Assembly: GCF_030547075.1 (NCBI RefSeq)
Contig: NZ_JAUOQH010000007.1
Span: 124,001-188,000 of the forward strand
Direction: 5' to 3'
DNA: 64,000 nt
Origin: Alteromonas sp. 1_MG-2023
Lineage (GTDB): Bacteria; Pseudomonadota; Gammaproteobacteria; Enterobacterales; Alteromonadaceae
Position numbers and translations under genes: made by a program. The notes below the pieces were generated by a model that was not told where the DNA came from, did not search any database, and was given only the letters and a program-made list of their open reading frames with translations. Shown in pieces: positions 43,957 to 52,321 of the stretch (position 1 is its first letter; each line of letters opens with the position of its first letter).

Positions 43957-46278
43957 TCACTTCGACTTGTTACCTTTTACAATTGCCGTTGATGCCCCTT
44001 TGGTAAAGGTTTCAGTCACTTTAGGAAGTGGCGTATTATCAAAGGTATTATTAAGAACTTGAGTTTGTGGCTCACCTACCGTGTGATCGATAGTCACTAA
44101 TTTGCTATCTACAAATGTATTGCCGCTAATTAGGCTCTGCTGAACACCCAATAGAAAAATGGAAGATTGAGACTTGTTACGCTTGCCCTTTCCAACATTA
44201 GATACTTCACTGTCAGTTAACGTGAAGTGAGGACCAAAAGTACTTTCGTCAGTGCCACCGCGATAAATTTTTGCAATGGCGCCTTCAACATTAGAAAAAG
44301 TAGAGTTTTTGATAGTGACGTATTCGGCATTGTATATGCCTAAGTCATCTTGCTCTTTGTCTAAACGTAGTACGTCACCGGTAATATTTTTGAAAACGCT
44401 ATCAGTGATTTCAATGTTGTCCGCTAAGCTTCTATAGCCTGCATCAAAAACATGAGAAGAATGGTTAACGTTTAGGTCGGTAATATGAGTGTTGTTAATC
44501 ACTAACTTGTGGTTAAACAAAGTAGGTAATTTTGTATTACGAATAAGGACATTACCTGCACTATCTGGAGATTTTTTACCTGATATATTCAGCCCATCAA
44601 GTTTCAAGCTTCCGCCATCTTCAACTTCAATCATGAGCGAACGCATTGGGTATAAGGTAACAGAGCGGGGTGACTCTGCTTTCAGTGTTACTACACTTTT
44701 TACCTGTAGCTGCTTGTTCAGCGAATAACTTCCCGCTTTAAGCAGTATAGTGCTTCCGCTTTCTGCTTGAGCTACTGCACTGTAAAGCTCATCTGCAGAA
44801 CTTACGTTAACCGTTTTACCAGAGTCAAAATCTATAGGTAGACCAGCTTTCTCATACCAGTTTACACCGGTATCTTCTTTTAGCGTTGGGCTTAAAGATG
44901 CTGGTGCACCAACGTTTAATTGCTGTGCCAGTTTACTTTGCAATAACCCATTCTCGCCACGCACTAGTTCAACTTCTTTAGCATCGAAACCTTGCGCGAG
45001 CGCGTCTTGTGGAAGCTGGCTGGTAAGGTTATTTTTAAACGTAATTCCTGACACATCATCGAAAATCTTAAACGGATTTTCGCCGCTATCATTTACCACT
45101 AAGTTGTTCGCAAAGCTACTATTGATAGGCGTTGCCGAGCGTTCTGCGTCACTACCTGCTGCTAGGTTGATATTGTCCAAGTTCACCAAGGTATTGTTAT
45201 CAATTTTGGCATTTTTAACTTGATGGTAGCGGTTAATAGATGAATTCGGCACACCATTCATAACGGTAAAACCACCGCCAAATCTTATGCCTGTTAACCC
45301 TTCCATGTAGTTATTGCGAACCGTTTGGTCGGCATTGATAATACGGATACCACCAGTGTGGTGCTTACCATTACCAAAGAAAACGTTCCCTTCTACTAGG
45401 TTTCCATTGCCATGACGAAGGGTTAGCGTACCTCTGCTTTCAAAAAATACGTTATTTAAAAACTGGTTGTTACCCGATTTATTCGAAATGATTTCTACTT
45501 CGCCGTTACATCTGTCGAAGTAGTTGTTCTCTACAATAGTGAATGAATCACTTAAGGAGTACTTACTGGTACCAATACGAAGGGTTTCACCACCGTTAGA
45601 ACCTAAAATTGGCCGAGGGCCAAAGTAGTTGTGATCGATACGGTGATGATTTTGTTGGCTATCTTCCGTATTCAAGCGTACCGCCATTGTCACGCCCGCG
45701 TTACTTTTCCCTTCTAGATGACTGTGGTCGAAGCGGTTGTGCTTACCATACATCACAACCCATTTATCAGAGTTGAATTTATCTGGATTACTGAACCCAT
45801 CAATAACCACTTGAGTAACCCGGGAATGGTAAGCAAGGTTATCGTCGTTCTCTTTAAACGATACCACTTCACCGGTAGGGCTATATCCGTCTTTAAAAAC
45901 CAAGCCTTCAACGACTAAGTATTCACCCGCAAGTCGAAGGTTAGACATTCCAGACAATACTACGCCGCCATTAGTTTGCGCCTTTAACGTAATAGGCTTA
46001 TCTGGTGTACCAACACCTTTCAGTAAAATTTCAAAGTCTTCCCAAATCCCATCTGCAAGTACAATGGTATCACCAGCCTTTAACGACTCGACTTGCTTGA
46101 AGAATTGCTCTTTGTTGGCAACGACTATGCCATCTGATTGTGATGATGCCAGGGAAGCACTCATTGCATCAGAGGCACTTTCATTCGCACCTGCTTGGTA
46201 AGAAGATGAATTACATCCTGCAACAAACAATAAACTACAGGTGACTATGACAGGAACAGAAAACACATTAGCATTCAT
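43957..46278 (-). CDS. Two-domain PL6 alginate lyase, lipoprotein
   Basis: A 773-residue lipoprotein (lipobox LFVAGC, Cys22). The first beta-helix domain (~45-480) contains PL6 catalytic words: NGGETLRIGTSKYS, EIISNKS (Lys) and LTLRHGNGN (Arg), plus calcium-type acidic residues. A second beta-helix domain (~490-770) resembles the C-terminal domain of two-domain enzymes such as AlyGC. Expected to release unsaturated uronates from alginate oligomers. First gene of PL6-MFS-PL7, with operator-like motifs 200-325 nt upstream. Confidence 0.92.
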   Translation of the reverse strand: MNANVFSVPVIVTCSLLFVAGCNSSSYQAGANESASDAMSASLASSQSDGIVVANKEQFFKQVESLKAGDTIVLADGIWEDFEILLKGVGTPDKPITLKAQTNGGVVLSGMSNLRLAGEYLVVEGLVFKDGYSPTGEVVSFKENDDNLAYHSRVTQVVIDGFSNPDKFNSDKWVVMYGKHNRFDHSHLEGKSNAGVTMAVRLNTEDSQQNHHRIDHNYFGPRPILGSNGGETLRIGTSKYSLSDSFTIVENNYFDRCNGEVEIISNKSGNNQFLNNVFFESRGTLTLRHGNGNLVEGNVFFGNGKHHTGGIRIINADQTVRNNYMEGLTGIRFGGGFTVMNGVPNSSINRYHQVKNAKIDNNTLVNLDNINLAAGSDAERSATPINSSFANNLVVNDSGENPFKIFDDVSGITFKNNLTSQLPQDALAQGFDAKEVELVRGENGLLQSKLAQQLNVGAPASLSPTLKEDTGVNWYEKAGLPIDFDSGKTVNVSSADELYSAVAQAESGSTILLKAGSYSLNKQLQVKSVVTLKAESPRSVTLYPMRSLMIEVEDGGSLKLDGLNISGKKSPDSAGNVLIRNTKLPTLFNHKLVINNTHITDLNVNHSSHVFDAGYRSLADNIEITDSVFKNITGDVLRLDKEQDDLGIYNAEYVTIKNSTFSNVEGAIAKIYRGGTDESTFGPHFTLTDSEVSNVGKGKRNKSQSSIFLLGVQQSLISGNTFVDSKLVTIDHTVGEPQTQVLNNTFDNTPLPKVTETFTKGASTAIVKGNKSK

Positions 46279-46688
46279 GCAAACAACCTAAGTTATCTGA
46301 AAGGCGAAAGTCGCCTTTAATGATTAAAGAAGGGACTCTTCAAACACCTTGAACTCACATGATATTGATCGGCAGAGAAGGATAAAAAAGTGCTGATAAC
46401 AATCACGATAGAACTCAAAAATGTTACTACTGGAGCCGAAAGATATTGAGCATCAATGTAACCAACCACACAACACAATGTCAACCAGTTGTTAACTTTC
46501 TATATTACCAATTAATATACCCATTGATATTACCAAACAAATTTATAGATCTAAAATACTGATTATTATGAATTATTTAAATTTAGTTTTGGTGATACCA
46601 CAAAAAATAAAAGCCTCTAATAAGAGGCTTTTATTTAATATTCAGTAATAATTTGTCAACATTTACCGCAAAATGCGCATCCTCTTCA
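46279..46688. other. 410-bp intergenic region upstream of the PL6 operon
   Basis: Contains ATGTCAACCAGTT (46478), ATTACCAAT (46504), ATTACCAAA (46529; 25 bp from the previous) and TTTTGGTGATACCACAAA (46587-46604, with TGGT-GAT-ACCA symmetry), then the SDR terminator. The stretch 46300-46470 shows nothing recognisable. Confidence 0.55.
46603..46632 (-). terminator. Terminator after the SDR gene
   Basis: Stem AAAAGCCTCT/AGAGGCTTTT with loop AATA; on the minus strand it is followed by ATTTTTTG. About 57 nt after the SDR stop codon. Confidence 0.87.
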
Positions 46689-47441
46689 CTAAGAGAAAAG
46701 TAGGCCACCATTAATGTCTACATTATTACCTGTCATGTAAGAAGCGTCATCACTTGCTAAGAAAGCCACTAATTTCGCCACTTCTTCAGATGAACCTTCT
46801 CTTTTGATACAGGTTGCACCCGCAACGTTAGTTCGCACATTGTCAGGTGTGAAGGTGTCGTGAAATCCAGTTGAAATCATACCTGGGCAAACTGAATTTA
46901 CGCGAATATCAGGCCCAAGCTCTTTTGCTAAACCTCGAGTAAAGGTAGAGACCGCCCCTTTAGATGTTGCATATGGAATTGCACCGCCACCACCACCGTC
47001 ACGGGCCGCCTGAGAAGAAAAGGTAACAATAGAACTGCCTGCTTTCATGTGAGGAATAACCCCCTGAACCATTAGAAACAAAGACGTTAGGTTTACATCT
47101 AGTACCTTGTGCCAGTGGGCTAAGTCCATTTCAATAATCTTTTTGCGCTCAATTAGGCCGCCAGATACATGTACTAAGCAATCTATAGCGCCATAAGTTG
47201 AAATGGTCGTTTCAACTGTATTTTGTACACCTGCTTTTTGCGTTAGGTCTGCATGAATAGCAATAGCATTGCCGCCTGCCGACTCTATTTTTTCCACCGT
47301 CTCTTTCGCTCTGTCTGCACTAGCTTGATACGTAATAACGACATTAGCGCCCCGTGCCGCAAGTTCTACCGCACACGCAGCACCAATATCTCTGCCACCA
47401 CCAGCTACAATTGCAACCTTACCTGTCATCGACATCGTCAT
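46689..47441 (-). CDS. SDR-family oxidoreductase, candidate DEH reductase
   Basis: A 250-residue classical short-chain dehydrogenase: cofactor motif ([15 protein letters not shown], GGGxxxIG type), Ser-Tyr-Lys catalytic set ([15 protein letters not shown]), C-terminal [12 protein letters not shown]. In alginate degraders SDR enzymes (such as A1-R of Sphingomonas) reduce DEH to KDG. Start: the second of four nearby Met codons (47441) lies 8 nt after AGGAG; the ATG at 47447 is too close. Divergent from the other candidate reductase at 48240. Confidence 0.85.
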   Translation of the reverse strand: MTMSMTGKVAIVAGGGRDIGAACAVELAARGANVVITYQASADRAKETVEKIESAGGNAIAIHADLTQKAGVQNTVETTISTYGAIDCLVHVSGGLIERKKIIEMDLAHWHKVLDVNLTSLFLMVQGVIPHMKAGSSIVTFSSQAARDGGGGGAIPYATSKGAVSTFTRGLAKELGPDIRVNSVCPGMISTGFHDTFTPDNVRTNVAGATCIKREGSSEEVAKLVAFLASDDASYMTGNNVDINGGLLFS

Positions 47442-47655
47442 TGTCATATCTCCTAGAGTTCATGCTTTAAGTTCATGTCTGTAAATATGGATATTCATAC
47501 ACGTGGATCGTTGAAAGTAACCCAGTCAAATTTGATGACTCGAAACTATGGCGAAAACTGCTAGAATGAATGAATATCTGAATTCGGTTAAACCTTCAAC
47601 CAGTTCAAAGACTAACCAAGCCAATGATATCCGTCAAGCTAATGCTTAAGCATTA

Positions 47656-47677
47656 GTTACCAATTAAAATTACCAAA
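47656..47677. promoter_or_regulatory. Alginate-regulon motif pair in the divergent SDR/HIBADH region
   Basis: GTTACCAAT (47656-47664) and ATTACCAAA (47669-47677), 13 bp apart. The divergent gap 47448-48239 (792 bp) is otherwise AT-rich with no coding signal; another AGTACCAAT lies at 48097. Confidence 0.5.
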
Positions 47678-47863
47678 TAGATCAAGTTATTTACGGTTAA
47701 CATACATTTCTAAAACACCCAGCACTTATTTTAAAAGCACTTTAAATTCATTACCTTACAAATATAAGCATTATGAATTAAAACCAATTTAGCGTTTTTA
47801 TCGCATAAAAAACACGAATTAAAACAGTAAAAAAACAAACCAAAATTGACGCGAATTTCATTT

Positions 47864-47876
47864 ATTGGTTGACAAT
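47864..47876. promoter_or_regulatory. GntR operator candidate, divergent region
   Basis: ATTGGTTGACAAT; its complement ATTGTCAACCAAT matches 12 of 12 bases of the site at 31837 (TTGTCAACCAAT). Lies between the two reductase genes. Confidence 0.55.
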
Positions 47877-48239
47877 ATGGCATGATACTAATAATGTTTT
47901 TGATATGCTGATTGGTTCAAGAAAGAAAAAGAACGGTCATCATACTAGTCGATATGAGACACGAGTTAAGTTTGGCATGGGTTAATGGTGAATATTTAAT
48001 TGGTCCGTGATGTTAAGACAGAAGCGAATTTTTGCCCCTGTATCTCGGGTGCTTGTGTTACGACTCACTATGTTATTAATAATATCTTTATTAGTAAGTA
48101 CCAATTATTTAGCGAGACGTTAATCTCAGCTCAAATTACTTATTTAATTAATTAGAAGCAAGATAGCGCACTCGGCTATGAGGTGATATTTACATCACTC
48201 TCAACAGAGCCTGCGCCATGATATTTTTAGGAGTTATAC

Positions 48240-49118
48240 ATGTCAAAACCTGTCATCGGTTTCATCGGTCTAGGCCTTATGGGCGGCAATATGGTCGAAA
48301 ATTTACAGAAAAAAGGCTACGAGCTTAATGTAATGGACCTTAATAAAGACGCAGTTGCAGCATGCGTTGCTAGAGGTGCTACTGCAGCATCTTCTGCAAA
48401 AGAACTTGCTGAAGCGTCTGACATTGTCATGCTTTGCTTAACTACTTCTGCCATTGTTGAAAAAGTCATGTATGCAGAAGACGGCATTCTTGCTGGTATG
48501 AAAGAAGGCTCTGTATTAGTAGACTTCGGTACTTCTATTCCTGCATCTACTCGTAAGATTGGGGCTGACCTAGCAGAGAAAGGCGTTGGCATGATTGACG
48601 CACCTCTTGGTCGTACTCCTGCTCACGCAAAAGATGGTTTACTGAATATTATGGCTGCTGGTGATGCCGACACGTTCAATAAAGTTAAGCCGGTATTAGA
48701 AGACCAAGGCGAGAACGTATTCCATCTTGGCGCACTTGGCGCAGGTCACACCACTAAGTTAATCAATAACTTTATGGGTATGACTACTGTATGTGCAATG
48801 TCACAAGCATTTGCTGTTGCTGATTTAGCAGGCGTAGATCGTCAACAACTTTTCGACATTATGTCGACAGGTCCGTCTAACTCACCATTCATGCAGTTCT
48901 GTAAAAACTACGCTGTTGATGATGTAAGTGATCTTGGTTTCTCAATCGCTAATGCGAATAAAGACCTTGGTTATTTCCTACAAATGGTAGAAGACTTAGG
49001 CACCCAATCTAAAATTGCTGAAGGTTCATCTTCTAACTTGCAAGCTGCATTTGAAGCTGGCATGGGTAACGGTAACGTACCAGAAATTTTTGATTATTTT
49101 CTTAAATTAAAAAAGTAG
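48240..49118 (+). CDS. 3-hydroxyisobutyrate-dehydrogenase-family reductase, candidate DEH reductase (DehR type)
   Basis: A 292-residue beta-hydroxyacid dehydrogenase: Rossmann motif GFIGLGLMGGNMVENL at the start, substrate motif DAPLGRTPAHAKDG, catalytic Lys in GHTTKLINNF. The family includes GarR and the Vibrio alginate-pathway DEH reductase DehR. AGGAG lies 8 nt before the ATG. In alginate context it most likely makes KDG from DEH, duplicating the SDR's proposed role. Confidence 0.88.
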   Translation: MSKPVIGFIGLGLMGGNMVENLQKKGYELNVMDLNKDAVAACVARGATAASSAKELAEASDIVMLCLTTSAIVEKVMYAEDGILAGMKEGSVLVDFGTSIPASTRKIGADLAEKGVGMIDAPLGRTPAHAKDGLLNIMAAGDADTFNKVKPVLEDQGENVFHLGALGAGHTTKLINNFMGMTTVCAMSQAFAVADLAGVDRQQLFDIMSTGPSNSPFMQFCKNYAVDDVSDLGFSIANANKDLGYFLQMVEDLGTQSKIAEGSSSNLQAAFEAGMGNGNVPEIFDYFLKLKK

Positions 49119-49136
49119 ATTCTATCTGAACTACTT

Positions 49137-49193
49137 AGGCGCTCGATGCTAACCGTTAATTTTTAAACTAAACTCGGTTAGTGTTAAGCGCCT
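49137..49193 (+). other. Large two-step stem-loop after the HIBADH-type gene
   Basis: Outer arms AGGCGCT/AGCGCCT and inner arms CTAACCG/CGGTTAG enclose an AT-rich loop. There is no good T run, so it may be a Rho-dependent or mRNA-stabilising element rather than a simple terminator. Confidence 0.6.
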
Positions 49194-49553
49194 TGCTACA
49201 TTTCAATTTACAAAGCAAATAGCAAGACTGCTATGATATTTTTTGAATGACGAGACCATAGTTAAAGTGCAAAGCAACCTATGCTGTGCTGTGAAGTTAA
49301 CCAATCTCTTACTGTATTAGAACTGAACTGTTTCATTGATAATAAAAAAAGGTGAGGTAACACCGGTATGTACTTCTTATCCTGTCTTACGATAGTCATT
49401 TCCCATACTTCTGCACGATTTGCTTTGTGGCATGCGTGTGTAGCACCCCATCTAACAAAGACATTAGTTTCAAATCTATACAAATATTCAAAGCCTATTC
49501 GTTAAATGGTTGACCGCCATTTAAGAACTGTTTAATTATTAGGAGCAAGTAAG
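49194..49553. other. 360-bp region upstream of kdgF with operator-like sites
   Basis: AAGTTAACCAAT (49294-49305) and TGGTTGACCG (49507-49516, one mismatch to TGGTTGACCA) resemble the TTGTYRACCA motif. A minus-strand open frame (49262-49483, 73 codons) has no recognisable domain and a poor start context; I do not call it a gene. Confidence 0.5.
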
Positions 49554-49898
49554 ATGCAAAAGCAAAGCGAACTTTTTTTATCCGGCGAAGAAACTGAAAT
49601 TGAAGACATCGGTGGCGGACTAAAACGCCAAATGCTTGGTTATAACGAAGAATTGATGATGGTTAAAGTCTTTTTCGACAAAGGTGCTGAAGGGTATGTG
49701 CATGCACATAGACACTCTCAAGTAACTTACGTTATTGAAGGCGAATTCCACTTCAGCATTAATGGTGAAGTTAAAGTAATGAAACCAGGTGATAGTTGCC
49801 TTATTCCACCTCATGCAGACCACGGCGCAGTTTGCCCTACGGGCGGCATATTAATTGACACCTTTAGTCCTCCTCGTGAAGACTTTTTAGAGGGATAA
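49554..49898 (+). CDS. kdgF: KdgF, cupin enzyme linearising unsaturated monouronates
   Basis: A 114-residue single-domain cupin. Metal ligands His-x-His and Gln in VHAHRHSQVTYV, third His in PPHADHGAV; motif GEFHFSINGE. KdgF converts 4,5-unsaturated uronate monomers to the open-chain form DEH, downstream of alginate or pectin lyases. AGGAG 9 nt upstream of ATG. It is 4 nt from the MFS gene after it, making a two-gene operon. Confidence 0.92.
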   Translation: MQKQSELFLSGEETEIEDIGGGLKRQMLGYNEELMMVKVFFDKGAEGYVHAHRHSQVTYVIEGEFHFSINGEVKVMKPGDSCLIPPHADHGAVCPTGGILIDTFSPPREDFLEG

Positions 49899-49902
49899 AA
49901 CT

Positions 49903-51210
49903 GTGAAATTAAACGGCTTACGTTGGTGGGTAATCGCATTAATTGCGCTTGCCACCGTAATTAACTATATCGACCGTCAGGCGCTTAGCGTGTTGTGGCC
50001 TGATATTGTTGAAGAGTTATTTCCGGATGAATCAGCGTTAGAGCGCAAGCAAATATATGCGAATATCTCTATTGTATTTGTATTTGCCTATGCCTTTGGG
50101 CAGGCCATTTTCGGAAAAATATTCGACTGGGTGGGTACGCGTTTAGGGTTTGTGTTGTCTATTGGCGTTTGGTCGCTAGCCACCATTGCTCATGCGTTTG
50201 CTCAGGGTTTATTAACTTTTAGTCTCTTTCGCGCCATATTAGGTGTTGCTGAAGCCGGCAACTGGCCAGGCGCCGCGAAAGGTAATGCCGAATGGTTCCC
50301 AACAAAGGAACGGGCATTAGCTCAGGGTATCTTTAACTCTGGGGCGGCTATAGGCGGCATTATCGCCATTCCGTTAATTGCGTTCTTAACCGTTTATTTC
50401 AGTTGGCAAATGCTGTTTGTCGTTGTGGGTGCAGCGGGTTTGCTTTGGTTAATTCCTTGGCTAATTTTGGTGAAAGCACCGCCTGGTGCACATCCATGGA
50501 TTACTGATGAAGAGCGGGAATATATTCTCACTGGCCAACGACAAACTACTATGTCTGCAGACGCAGTAGAGACAGAAGTAGAAGAGTACAACCCTTCTAC
50601 CGGTGAACTACTTAAGCGTAAGCAAAGCTGGGGCGTCATTATTGCCTCTGCAGCTATCGATCCTATCTGGTGGCTGTTTGTATTTTGGATCCCTATTTAC
50701 CTTAATGAAGTTTATTCAATGGATGTTAAGTCTATTGGTATTTACGGATGGGTACCTTACGTAGGCGCTATGTTTGGTGCATGGTTTGGCGGTTTGCTGG
50801 CGCAAAATAGGCTTAAAGCAGGCTGGAGCACGGATAAAACCCGTAAACTGACCATCACCCTTGGTTGCTTAATCATGCTTCCATCGCTTCTAGCGATGTC
50901 ACAACCGGGCTCACCTACCATGGCCGTTATTATTATGGCGATCATCTTATTTGGCTTCCAAACCGCAATTGGTAATGTGCAAACCCTACCCAGCGATTTG
51001 CTAGGCAAAAAAGCCGTAGGTACCTTGGCTGGTTTCTCTGGAATGGCAGCAAAGTTAGGTGCAGTGGGCTTAACCGCGCTAGTGCCTATCCTTACTGCGG
51101 ATGGTAACTATGCTCCTGCATTTATCATTGGCGCAACGCTTGCCATTGTAGCAATGGCAGCGGTATGGCTATTAATTCCTAAAATTGAGCCGCTGAAAAA
51201 GCTAGATTAA
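49903..51210 (+). CDS. MFS transporter, hexuronate (ExuT) type, copy 2
   Basis: A 435-residue, 12-helix carrier very similar throughout to copy 1 at 42586 (shared VINYIDRQ, EAGNWPGAAK, EWFPTKERALAQGIFNSGAAIGG, GNVQTLPSDL). Start GTG 49903 with GAGGG about 10 nt upstream. Coupled to kdgF, which strengthens its role in monouronate uptake. The two copies may differ in substrate or expression. Confidence 0.88.
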   Translation: MKLNGLRWWVIALIALATVINYIDRQALSVLWPDIVEELFPDESALERKQIYANISIVFVFAYAFGQAIFGKIFDWVGTRLGFVLSIGVWSLATIAHAFAQGLLTFSLFRAILGVAEAGNWPGAAKGNAEWFPTKERALAQGIFNSGAAIGGIIAIPLIAFLTVYFSWQMLFVVVGAAGLLWLIPWLILVKAPPGAHPWITDEEREYILTGQRQTTMSADAVETEVEEYNPSTGELLKRKQSWGVIIASAAIDPIWWLFVFWIPIYLNEVYSMDVKSIGIYGWVPYVGAMFGAWFGGLLAQNRLKAGWSTDKTRKLTITLGCLIMLPSLLAMSQPGSPTMAVIIMAIILFGFQTAIGNVQTLPSDLLGKKAVGTLAGFSGMAAKLGAVGLTALVPILTADGNYAPAFIIGATLAIVAMAAVWLLIPKIEPLKKLD

Positions 51211-51266
51211 GTCCAAATAATTCAAGACAAAGAGTAACTTAAGACAAAGATTAGGCTAAGCCGAAG

Positions 51267-51307
51267 GTGGCTACAATATTCAGTTGTAGCCACTTTATCC
51301 TTTTTTT
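51267..51307 (+). terminator. Terminator closing the alginate locus
   Basis: Stem GTGGCTACAA/TTGTAGCCAC with loop TATTCAG, then TTTATCCTTTTTTT. Confidence 0.9.
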
Positions 51308-51666
51308 CTGGCCGCTTGAATAATCATCCTAAAATGGCTCCCATTAAACCACTGTGCATAAGCAGCTTTTGCAGCACCCACTAATTTCCTTAAAGCCCCA
51401 GTAGTATCACTGTAATTTTGCTTTCCTCGAGCACATTATTAGCGCTGTTTATTTCCCACCACTTTGTAAAGTCGCTTTACACTTTAAATCAGGCAATAGC
51501 ACTAAATTTACGTTAGGATAGCGCTCTGGAAGACCATTCAAATTTCACCTATTGCAATATCCGGCTCTGCAAAAGCGCATTAGCACATTTTGCTCCTCAG
51601 TTTGCTCATATGCTTGCGCTCGCACGGTGAATTGCTATTTCAAAGAGCTAATTTAAGGACAATCAA
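51308..51666. other. 359-bp gap upstream of the DUF2780-like gene
   Basis: AT-rich with no recognisable gene, motif or repeat; presumably the promoter region of the gene at 51667. Confidence 0.5.
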
Positions 51667-52233
51667 ATGAAAATTTTATCAGTATTAGTTATCGCAACAT
51701 TATCGTTCTCAGCACAGGTATCTGCCGATGATACGCTTAACAAACTAAAAGGTATGTTAGGCAGTGCAACTACCACAACAGCTTCACAAACCGACGAAGC
51801 GACAGCAGCTAGCTCGATGGATGTGTCTAGCCTTGTAAATATGGTGTCTGAAAACTTGGGCGTAAGTGAAACGCAATCTGAAGGCGGTTTAGCGTCTATT
51901 TTTGACTATGCGAAAGGTAACCTTAGCACAACTGATTATTCAGAACTTGCTAGCTCAATCCCTGGGCTAGATTCTTTATTAGAAAACGTACCTTCTGTTG
52001 CAGCCGATTCTACAAATGGCGGTTCAACTATGTCAGGATTACTAAGCAAAGCCTCTGAATACAGCAGCTCACTAGGGTCAATAAACGAATTGAAGCAACA
52101 ATTCGATGCACTTGGTCTAGATGCAGATATGATCAGCAGTTTTATTTCGCAAATTAACACTTACCTAAGCAGCAATGAAGAAACCCAATCTTTACTTGAG
52201 TCTGGCCTAGGTAATTTAGGCGCGATGCTTTAA
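51667..52233 (+). CDS. Exported DUF2780-like (VcgC/VcgE) protein
   Basis: A 188-residue protein with a signal peptide (cleavage near SADD, ~21) and a Ser/Gly/Leu-rich helical body (SSLVNMVSENLGVSETQSEGG, LASIFDYAKGNLS, SSIPGLDSLL, FDALGLDADMISSFISQINTYL). This is the pattern of the DUF2780 family. Function unknown. Single-gene unit with a weak hairpin after it. Confidence 0.72.
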   Translation: MKILSVLVIATLSFSAQVSADDTLNKLKGMLGSATTTTASQTDEATAASSMDVSSLVNMVSENLGVSETQSEGGLASIFDYAKGNLSTTDYSELASSIPGLDSLLENVPSVAADSTNGGSTMSGLLSKASEYSSSLGSINELKQQFDALGLDADMISSFISQINTYLSSNEETQSLLESGLGNLGAML

Positions 52234-52240
52234 TATTTAT

Positions 52241-52295
52241 TTAGGCGGCGTAAATAGCTGCTTGGCTTTTGCCAACGCTTAGCCGCCTTCTTTCT
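52241..52295 (+). terminator. Candidate terminator after the DUF2780-like gene
   Basis: Outer stem AGGCGGC/GCCGCCT with an inner TTGGC/GCCAA hairpin, then CTTTCTC. Moderate support. Confidence 0.5.
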
Positions 52296-52321
52296 CTCCT
52301 ACCAAAGCGTTAAAAAACACA

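Noticed and set aside
49262-49483. 73-codon minus-strand frame in the kdgF upstream gap
   Set aside because: No domain, no convincing ribosome site, no conserved-looking composition.
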